From the NCBI GenBank assembly GCA_041172365.1, contig JBEDKD010000072.1:1-22314 (forward strand): a DNA stretch of 22,314 nucleotides. The letters run 5' to 3'. The stretch is from JBEDKD01 sp041172365 (GTDB taxonomy: Bacteria > Cyanobacteriota > Cyanobacteriia > Cyanobacteriales > Microcoleaceae). The notes below the pieces were generated by a model, which was not told the DNA's origin, ran no database searches, and saw only the letters and a program-made list of their open reading frames with translations. This document shows, piece by piece, positions 15,691 through 22,314 of this stretch; within the stretch, counting starts at the first letter, position 1, and each line of letters opens with the position of its first letter. The translations under genes and the position numbers were made by a program.

Positions 15691-15893
15691 CGGATCTGAA
15701 AAGAACCTATTAGGGTAGCTTCTGAATTCTCATCCCAGCAGATATGCCAGGAAGTCTGACGACTTTTGAGGCGGAACTATTTTCTTGATTTATACAAAGA
15801 TATAGCTATGTTGCACAGACAACCGTGCCCATCTTTTGCACCCACAGTCGCGCTGAATACAGCTAACTTAGGGCTCGAAGTGGGGGAACAATA

Positions 15894-16703
15894 ATGAAAC
15901 TTTATGTTGCAGGTAAGACGGATACAGGTTTAGTTCGTTCTGTAAATCAAGATTCCTATTATATTGACCCAGACGAACGTTTTTTCATCGTGGCCGATGG
16001 TATGGGCGGACACGCGGGGGGACAAGAAGCGAGTCGCCTTGCGACAGAGGCGATCAAATCTTATTTGATCGAAAATTGGGATTCGGATTTGCCCTCCTCG
16101 GAATTGTTAGAGAAAGCTTTTTATAAGGCTAATAATGCCATTTTAGATGATCAAATGGCAAATCCTGAACGCTCTGATATGGGGACAACCGCGGTCACTA
16201 TTATGTTTCGAGGGACGGAAAAACCCTGGTGTGCCAATATCGGTGACTCTCGGATCTATCGCTTCCGTGGTTCCCATTTAGATCAAATTACCGAAGACCA
16301 AACTTGGGTGGCACAAGCGGTTAAACGGAAAGCACTCAGCCCAGAACAAGCGAAAAGTCATCCTTGGCGTCATGTTTTGTCTCAATGTTTGGGACGTGAA
16401 GATATGCACGATGTGGAAATTAAACAGGTGGATTTTCAAGGGGGCGATCGCTTATTATTGTGTAGTGATGGTTTAACCGAAGAAGTACCTGATACCTTAA
16501 TCGCGAAACATCTCAAAATTCGCTCTGGAGAGTTAGCCGTCAATGCCTTAGTGGAAGAAGCTAAGAAAAATGGCGGTCGCGATAATATTACAGTGGTGAT
16601 TATCGCGTTAGATACCCATCACAATACACTTGGGGAAGTGCAAAATAAATCAATTCTGATGAAGAAATCATCCAAAATTCCTTCCCAATCCCCTGTTGGC
16701 TGA
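15894..16703 (+). CDS. PP2C-family (PPM) serine/threonine phosphatase
   Basis: A 269-residue metal-dependent phosphatase of the PrpC/PphA/Stp type, expected to remove phosphate from Ser/Thr residues. All metal-site motifs are present: D20 in SVNQDSYY, D35 and G36 in VADGMGGHAGG, GDSRIYRFR in the middle, D192 in LCSDGLTEE, and D230-N231 in GGRDNITVV. No transmembrane or sensory domain follows; the last 25 residues are polar and variable. GGGGGAA about 5 nt before the ATG is a good ribosome binding site. The gene lies between the two giant kinases with N-terminal Ser/Thr kinase domains. Antagonism toward them is an attractive guess without direct evidence. Confidence 0.95.
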   Translation: MKLYVAGKTDTGLVRSVNQDSYYIDPDERFFIVADGMGGHAGGQEASRLATEAIKSYLIENWDSDLPSSELLEKAFYKANNAILDDQMANPERSDMGTTAVTIMFRGTEKPWCANIGDSRIYRFRGSHLDQITEDQTWVAQAVKRKALSPEQAKSHPWRHVLSQCLGREDMHDVEIKQVDFQGGDRLLLCSDGLTEEVPDTLIAKHLKIRSGELAVNALVEEAKKNGGRDNITVVIIALDTHHNTLGEVQNKSILMKKSSKIPSQSPVG

Positions 16704-16746
16704 CTTTCGCAAGAAGTCTAATGAGTAGTCTTTTTTCTGGGCTCCT

Positions 16747-17961
16747 ATGGTTCCTGTCATCGGTTTGATGAGTGGCACTTCCGTCGATGGGATCGATGCC
16801 GCGTTAGTGGATATTATTGATCGCGAAGGCGAATTACTCTTTGAATTATTAGCCAGTCAAACGTTTCCTTTTACCGTGGAGGTGCGATCGCGCATTCTTT
16901 CTGTCATTAATGGTGCATCTCTGACAATGGCAGAAATAGCAGAATTAGATGATAGTATCGCGGGTGAATTTGCCGGAGCCGCGTTAAGGATTCAAAGGGG
17001 ACACCCACGGGCGCAACTAATTGGCTCTCATGGTCAAACAGTTTATCATCGCCCCCCCCATCAAAATTGTCCACTGGGTTATAGTTGGCAATTAGGAAGG
17101 GGTGAATTAATCGCGCATTTAACCAAAATCACTACAGTCAGTAATTTTCGCTTAGAAGATATTGCCGCGTCAGGCACGGGTGCTCCCTTAGTACCAATTG
17201 TGGACGCGTGTTTATTAAGTCATCCCACCTATCACCGTTGTATTCAAAATATTGGCGGTATTGGCAATGTTACTTATCTCCCGCCACTGTATCGCAAACC
17301 AAAAGGAAAAGCCGAACCCAAAAAAACTCACCCCATCTCCCCTTCTACCATCCCCAATCCCTACCCAGGTGTGATAGGTTGGGATACAGGACCGGGAAAT
17401 GCGCTGTTAGACTTGGGGGTAGAATATTTAAGTCAAGGGGAAAAAACCTATGATGAAAATGGAGACTGGGCGGCCCTTGGGACTCCAAACCAGAGTTTAG
17501 TGGCCAAATGGCTCCAACATCCCTTTTTTCAGCAAAAACCGCCGAAATCAACAGGTCGAGAACTCTTTAGTTTAGAATACTTAAAGCAATGCCTAACTGA
17601 TGCTGAGGCAGAAAAGTTGGGCCCGGCTGATATTTTAGCAACCTTGACAGAATTGACAGTAACATCCATTGTCGAGAGTTATCGTCAGTTTCTACCCCAT
17701 CCACCGGATCAAGTGTTGCTTTGTGGCGGCGGGAGTCGTAACTTGTATTTAACGCGTCGTCTGAAAACCCTGCTAGATCCTGTTGATGTTTTCACAACAA
17801 CAGAGGGGGGTTTAGATGCTTCGGCGAAAGAAGCGATCGCGTTTGCTGTATTAGCCTATTGGCGGATGAAGGGAATACCAGGGAATTTACCCGCGGTAAC
17901 GGGGGCTGTAGCTCCGGTACTATTAGGGGAAATTCATTCCTATTATGCCCCTCCTCTGTGA
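16747..17961 (+). CDS. anmK: Anhydro-N-acetylmuramic acid kinase
   Basis: A 404-residue sugar kinase that hydrolyses the 1,6-anhydro ring of anhydroMurNAc and phosphorylates it to MurNAc-6-phosphate in cell-wall recycling. The start MVPVIGLMSGTSVDGIDAAL holds the family ATP-binding GLMSGTSxDGID signature. SHGQTVYHRP and GWDTGPGNALLD (probable catalytic base D213) follow, with VLLCGGGSRN and a C-terminal KEAIAFAVLAY helix. It is about 30 residues longer than the E. coli enzyme. The excess lies mostly in a Lys/Pro-rich insert before the catalytic motif (about 180-206). It starts 43 nt after the PP2C stop and is followed 32 nt later by another gene, so it is likely part of a transcript. Confidence 0.95.
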   Translation: MVPVIGLMSGTSVDGIDAALVDIIDREGELLFELLASQTFPFTVEVRSRILSVINGASLTMAEIAELDDSIAGEFAGAALRIQRGHPRAQLIGSHGQTVYHRPPHQNCPLGYSWQLGRGELIAHLTKITTVSNFRLEDIAASGTGAPLVPIVDACLLSHPTYHRCIQNIGGIGNVTYLPPLYRKPKGKAEPKKTHPISPSTIPNPYPGVIGWDTGPGNALLDLGVEYLSQGEKTYDENGDWAALGTPNQSLVAKWLQHPFFQQKPPKSTGRELFSLEYLKQCLTDAEAEKLGPADILATLTELTVTSIVESYRQFLPHPPDQVLLCGGGSRNLYLTRRLKTLLDPVDVFTTTEGGLDASAKEAIAFAVLAYWRMKGIPGNLPAVTGAVAPVLLGEIHSYYAPPL

Positions 17962-17993
17962 TAGCATAGACTGGAAGAGAAACATCTCTGAAA

Positions 17994-18488
17994 GTGTTTC
18001 ACTTTAGCATCGTAGCCAGGGAAAAAGCAGAAAAAACTGTGGCTCACACATTTTTAATGGAATCAGGCCAATGGACACTTGAAGGCAATTGGCTCGATCG
18101 CGATGGTATGCCGATCGCGTTCAAGGGCAAAACCATCGTGAGTTGGAACCGTACTGACTGGTTTAGTATGGTGACAAAATTGGTGTTTCCGGGTGGTGAT
18201 CGAGAAGATATTATCTTACAATATCGGGGTCGCTTGGATACAAATGAACGTCAGTACACTTTTGTACTTCAACATAGTGAATTAGGGCGTGTGGAAGGAG
18301 AAGGCTGGATCGGACCGGACTCGATTGTGCAGCGTTATTGGGTACTCAATGATGATCGCCAACGTCGCACGGGTTTTGACACATTACGCCATATTGATGA
18401 TAATCACTATGTACAATCGAGTGGTTTAATGACGGGTCATTATTTAGCCAATGCCCTGGAAGCAACTGTGGAGCGACATTTTGAATAA
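17994..18488 (+). CDS. Conserved hypothetical protein, beta-rich
   Basis: This 164-residue protein has no recognised catalytic motif. Alternating hydrophobic strands (WTLEGNWLD, GKTIVSWNR, WFSMVTKLVFP, DIILQYRGRL, YTFVLQHSEL, GWIGPDSIVQRYWVL) suggest a calycin-like beta barrel, possibly a small ligand binder. It ends with a conserved-looking YVQSSGLMTGHYLANALEAT stretch. Aromatic and charged residues suit a soluble cytosolic protein, and no signal peptide is present. The start is GTG 17994, preceded by the purine-rich GGAAGAGAAAC about 15 nt upstream; ATG 18057 is the next option but would remove a predicted strand. Tight spacing to anmK suggests cotranscription. Function is unknown. Confidence 0.75.
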   Translation: MFHFSIVAREKAEKTVAHTFLMESGQWTLEGNWLDRDGMPIAFKGKTIVSWNRTDWFSMVTKLVFPGGDREDIILQYRGRLDTNERQYTFVLQHSELGRVEGEGWIGPDSIVQRYWVLNDDRQRRTGFDTLRHIDDNHYVQSSGLMTGHYLANALEATVERHFE

Positions 18489-18770
18489 TTATTAATCAGG
18501 ATTTTCCCTGTGATCTTTGTGGCATACTTTCACATAGCTGCGCGATCGCCAATCACCCCAGAAAGCTCCACAAGGATCTTAAATCAGGTGACGCGATCGC
18601 CAGCTAGTTTGTGATGTCAGCTATAACAATAAATTAGGGTGATTGGTGTTGGGTGTGGGCTGTTAGATGATTGGTGCGATCAGAGTTCGATATCCAACTA
18701 CCAATATCAGGGAGTCCTGGGTTATGGTAATAAAAATAGGGCTAGTTCCACAGAAACACCCACTCGAAAT
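18489..18770. other. Intergenic spacer with HIP1 sites
   Basis: About 280 nt without a credible ORF. It holds two HIP1 octamers (GCGATCGC near 18542 and 18592). The surrounding sequence has no clear promoter; TATAAC near 18621 is a possible -10 but has no properly spaced -35. Confidence 0.6.
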
Positions 18771-21700
18771 ATGAAACTCACAGCCAACACAACCCCCTCA
18801 ACTTTTCCTCATATTTCTGGCTATAGTATCCTAGAGCAAGTCTATGTCGGTTCTAGGACGATCGTCTATCGAGCATTCCAAGAGTTAGAGGCACGTCCAG
18901 TCGTGATTAAGATGCTCAAGCAAGCCTATCCCAGTTTTAGCGAATTAGTTCAGTTTCGCCATCAATATACCATTACCAAAAACCAGAATATACCCGGTAT
19001 TGTCCGCTCCTTGAGCTTAGAATCCTATCATAATGGCTATATTTTAGTAATGGAAGATTGCGGTAGTATCTCCCTGGATAAATATTATCAGCAACAGCCA
19101 TTAACCTCAATCAATATATTAGAAATTGCCTTACAAATTGCCGAAATACTGCACCATTTACACCAAAACCTCATTATTCACAAAGATATCAAACCTGCTA
19201 ATATTCTGATTCATCCACAAACCAAACAGGTGAAGTTAATTGACTTTAGTATCGCCTCATTATTGCCCAAAGAAAATCAAGAAATTCAGAATCCCAATGT
19301 CTTAGAAGGAACCCTCGCCTATTTAGCACCAGAACAAACAGGAAGGATGAATCGTGGTATTGATTATCGGGCCGATTTCTATAGTCTAGGGGTGACATTA
19401 TATGAACTGTTAACGGGCCAATTACCCTTTCTCTCCGATGATCCTTTAGAAATGGTGCATTGTCACATTGCGAAAACGCCGATCGCGCCCCATCACCGTA
19501 ATCAAAAAATTCTGCCGATGGTATCAGATATCGTCCTGAAACTGATGGCGAAAAATGCCGAAAACCGTTATCAAAGTGCTTTAGGACTTAAACATGATTT
19601 GCAGCAGTGTTTGACACAGTGGCAGGAAAACGGCACAATAATTCACTTTGAACTCGGACAACAGGATAGAAGCGATCGCTTTTTGATTCCTGAAAAACTC
19701 TATGGAAGGGACGCGGAAGTAAAAACCCTTTTAGAAGTCTTTGATCGCGTAGCGGGTGGCACATCGGAAATGATGCTAGTGGGGGGATTTTCCGGCATTG
19801 GTAAAACCGCGGTCGTTAATGAAATTCATAAACCTATTACCCGTCAACAGGGCTATTTCATCAAAGGCAAATTTGACCAATTTAATCGTAACATTCCTTT
19901 CTCAGCTTTTGTCCAAGCTCTGCGAGATTTAATGGGACAATTGCTCTCAGAATCCGATGCCGTATTAGCCCAATGGCGAGACAAGATTTTGGCCGCCTTG
20001 GGCGAGAATGGAGAAATTTTAATTGAGGTAATACCAGAACTAGAACAAGTCATTGGTAAACACCCTCCGCCATTAGAACTATCAGGAATAGCCGCCCAAA
20101 ATCGCTTTAATTTATTGTTGCAAAAATTTCTGGAAATCTTTACGACTCCAGAACATCCCTTAGTGATGTTTTTGGATGATTTACAATGGGCGGATTCCGC
20201 ATCTCTACAGTTAATTAAAATTCTGATGGAAGAGAAAAGTTATCTACTTTTGCTGGGGGCTTATCGAGATAATGAGGTTTCACCTGCTCACCCCTTCATG
20301 TTGACAGTAGATGAACTGAAAAAGACGGGTAAAACTGTTAATACAATTACCTTATCACCTCTGGCCTTACCCGATATTAATCAGTTAGTAGCTGATACAT
20401 TGCATTGTGCCAATGAACTCGCTCTTGCTCTCACGGAATTAATCGAGCGCAAAACTAAAGGCAATCCCTTTTTTATCACCCAGTTTCTCAAAGCATTATA
20501 TGAAGAAAAACAAATTATTTTTAATCATAATCAAGGCTATTGGGAATGTGATCTTGCCCAAATTAATGCGCGATCGCTCACCGATGATGTCGTGGAATTT
20601 ATGGCACAGCAGTTACAAAAATTACCGAAGCAAACCCAACAAACACTGAAATTAGCCGCTTGTATCGGCAATCAATTTGATTTATCCACCTTGGCAATTG
20701 TCTCCGAAAAATCCCAAGCTGAGACGGCAGTCACTTTGTGGAAAGCCTTACAGGACGGATTAATTATTCCCCAAAGTGAAGTATATAAATTTTATCTTAG
20801 CCCTGAGCAGACAGAGACAAATACTGACAGAATTGAAATCGCCTATCGTTTTTTGCACGATCGCGTTCAACAAGCGGCCTATTCTCTGATTCCCGACAAC
20901 CAAAAACAAATAACCCATTATCACATCGGTCAACTTTTACTGCATAGAATATCTCCCGAAACTAGAGAAGATCGTATTTTTGAAATTGTCAATCAATTAA
21001 ACTATGGAACCGCTTTAATTAACAATCAAATTGAACGGGATGAACTCGCTCAACTTAATCTCATGGCTTGTCGTAAAGCGAGGGCGGGAACTGCCTATCA
21101 AGCCGCTCAGGAATATGCCGATATCGGAGTTAATTTGCTGGGGAGTGAAGCTTGGCAACGAGAGTATGCCATCACTTTGCAATTGCATGAACTCGCGGCA
21201 GAATGCGCCGCCCTTACTTCTAATTTTGATGCCATGTATCAATCAATTAATGCGGTTATTGAGCATGGCCAAACAATTTTAGATAAAGTAGGCGTTTACA
21301 TAATTAAAATTCAATCTTTAACGACTCAAAATTTATTTTTAGACGCGATATCTTGCGGTGAATTAATTATCAAAGAATTAGGCATTAATTTCCCAGAATG
21401 TATCACCCCAGTAGAACTTGAACAGGAAACAGAAGAAATTAAAGCCTTAATTGGCGATCGCGCTATTGAGGAGTTATTTAACCTGCCCAAAATGGTAGAT
21501 GCAGAAAAACTCGCGATTATGAAAATCGCCCTGAGAATGGTTCCCGCGTGCTTTTTAGGCAATTCTCCTTTGTTTCCTTTGTTGGCGAGTTTACAGGTTA
21601 AATTATCGCTTCAGTACGGAAATAGTCCGATTTCATCAACGGGTTATGCCGATTATGGAATCTTTATCAATTTCTTTAAAAAAGATATCACACTCAGTAA

Positions 21701-22314
21701 TCAATTTGGTCAATTAGCCTATCATTTAGCTTTGGCAGAGCCGGATAAAAGTATTAGGGCTGTCACCTTTGTTCCCGTTGGATTATATTTATATCATCAC
21801 CAGTTTCATCTACGCGATACTATTGGGATTTTTCAGGCTGGCTATGAAGCGGCTTTAGAAGTAGGTAAGTTAGATTTTGTCGGGCATAATATCCAGGGAC
21901 TTTGTGTTAGTTCTTTCTGGAGCGGTCAAATTTTGACAGAATTAGAACCTCAAATTTTTGCCTACTACCAGATCCTGCTCAAGTTTCATGTAATTATATC
22001 AGAAAAACATTCTTTAATTTTTTTAGAAACAATTCGATTTTTATTAGGTAATTCTAGTAAAATGGCGATAGATGGTAAAGTCAATGATCAGGAAAATATC
22101 TGGATTACTGAGTTATTAAATTCTCCTGATGTCACTCGAACTTTCTATATTTATTTTCACCGAGCTTTTTTAAGATTTCTCCTGGGCGACATGACTTTAG
22201 CGAAAAGTGATATTTTACAAGCGAGAAAATTTATCGCGGGAAGTGCTGCAACTATCTGTGAAGCCGGGTTGTATTTCTATGATTCTTTAATTACTTTATT
22301 AAGTATTTCTGAGT
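18771..22314 (+). CDS. Second HstK-like hybrid kinase, 3' end beyond window (partial)
   Basis: An open frame of at least 1181 codons starts at ATG 18771 and is still open at the right edge. It is clearly paralogous to the 6873 gene. Shared features are a Ser/Thr kinase domain with VVIKML, catalytic HKDIKPAN (about 137-144) and DFS instead of DFG; APEQTGRMNRGIDYRADFYS; an AAA/STAND ATPase with Walker A GFSGIGKT (about 339-346) and Walker B VMFLDDLQWAD (about 465-475); then the helical TPR-like region. Motif positions agree within about 15 residues of the paralogue in the kinase and one or two in the ATPase. The GAF and histidine kinase domains expected next would lie past 22314, so their presence is inferred. 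The gene is intact as far as visible. Confidence 0.95.
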   Translation, partial: MKLTANTTPSTFPHISGYSILEQVYVGSRTIVYRAFQELEARPVVIKMLKQAYPSFSELVQFRHQYTITKNQNIPGIVRSLSLESYHNGYILVMEDCGSISLDKYYQQQPLTSINILEIALQIAEILHHLHQNLIIHKDIKPANILIHPQTKQVKLIDFSIASLLPKENQEIQNPNVLEGTLAYLAPEQTGRMNRGIDYRADFYSLGVTLYELLTGQLPFLSDDPLEMVHCHIAKTPIAPHHRNQKILPMVSDIVLKLMAKNAENRYQSALGLKHDLQQCLTQWQENGTIIHFELGQQDRSDRFLIPEKLYGRDAEVKTLLEVFDRVAGGTSEMMLVGGFSGIGKTAVVNEIHKPITRQQGYFIKGKFDQFNRNIPFSAFVQALRDLMGQLLSESDAVLAQWRDKILAALGENGEILIEVIPELEQVIGKHPPPLELSGIAAQNRFNLLLQKFLEIFTTPEHPLVMFLDDLQWADSASLQLIKILMEEKSYLLLLGAYRDNEVSPAHPFMLTVDELKKTGKTVNTITLSPLALPDINQLVADTLHCANELALALTELIERKTKGNPFFITQFLKALYEEKQIIFNHNQGYWECDLAQINARSLTDDVVEFMAQQLQKLPKQTQQTLKLAACIGNQFDLSTLAIVSEKSQAETAVTLWKALQDGLIIPQSEVYKFYLSPEQTETNTDRIEIAYRFLHDRVQQAAYSLIPDNQKQITHYHIGQLLLHRISPETREDRIFEIVNQLNYGTALINNQIERDELAQLNLMACRKARAGTAYQAAQEYADIGVNLLGSEAWQREYAITLQLHELAAECAALTSNFDAMYQSINAVIEHGQTILDKVGVYIIKIQSLTTQNLFLDAISCGELIIKELGINFPECITPVELEQETEEIKALIGDRAIEELFNLPKMVDAEKLAIMKIALRMVPACFLGNSPLFPLLASLQVKLSLQYGNSPISSTGYADYGIFINFFKKDITLSNQFGQLAYHLALAEPDKSIRAVTFVPVGLYLYHHQFHLRDTIGIFQAGYEAALEVGKLDFVGHNIQGLCVSSFWSGQILTELEPQIFAYYQILLKFHVIISEKHSLIFLETIRFLLGNSSKMAIDGKVNDQENIWITELLNSPDVTRTFYIYFHRAFLRFLLGDMTLAKSDILQARKFIAGSAATICEAGLYFYDSLITLLSISE

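Noticed and set aside
15690..15893. Promoter for the PP2C gene
   Set aside because: TTGACG near 15687 and TTGATT near 15785 have no -10 box at a proper distance.
21015..21562. Small ORFs on both strands near the right end
   Set aside because: All overlap the long open frame of the second hybrid kinase in other frames and have no independent support.

Overview
The window is chromosomal DNA of a cyanobacterium. The evidence is the dense scatter of HIP1 octamers (GCGATCGC, for example near 1290, 7198, 7715, 9209, 14676, 16884, 17832, 18590, 21455), arrays of short heptanucleotide repeats, and cyanobacterial gene types: an HstK-like Ser/Thr-plus-histidine kinase, a Uma2 endonuclease, several AarF/PP2C-type genes and a tRNA carrying a group I intron. 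Base composition is moderately AT-rich. I see no rRNA, CRISPR array, transposase or phage gene. The genus cannot be fixed from the sequence alone.

Layout. 1-345 is non-coding: three tandem 84-85 bp repeats, then a strong hairpin. 345-731 (minus) is tRNA-Asn(GUU), split inside the anticodon by a 315-nt group I intron, with a good sigma-70-type promoter behind it. 829-1377 (minus) is a YacP/Rae1-like NYN nuclease. 1706-5696 (minus) is a chaperone locus, dnaK then dnaJ. Between the two sits a small four-helix-bundle (S23/IVP) gene, bracketed by inverted arrays of purine/pyrimidine heptads. 5974-6633 (plus) is a Uma2 endonuclease. 6873-12293 (plus) is an 1806-residue kinase joining a Ser/Thr kinase, an AAA-type ATPase, a helical repeat region, a GAF domain and a histidine kinase. 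12525-13142 (minus) is a methyltransferase-like protein. 13371-18488 (plus) is a same-strand run: small conserved coiled-coil protein, AarF/UbiB-like kinase, PP2C phosphatase, AnmK and a conserved hypothetical. From 18771 a second giant kinase, paralogous to the first, runs off the right edge.

How it fits together. Part of the window is protein quality control (DnaK, a zinc-finger-less DnaJ, possibly ribosome surveillance by the YacP protein). Another part is signalling: two paralogous hybrid kinases flank a segment that also holds a PP2C phosphatase. AnmK points to peptidoglycan recycling and AarF to quinone or prenyl-lipid metabolism. Any functional link among these is inference.

The most interesting points are the tRNA-Asn group I intron (cyanobacterial examples I know of are in Leu, fMet and Arg tRNAs), the repeat-bracketed gene wedged between dnaK and dnaJ, the paired giant kinases, and a structured, possibly two-state hairpin at 15645-15690.
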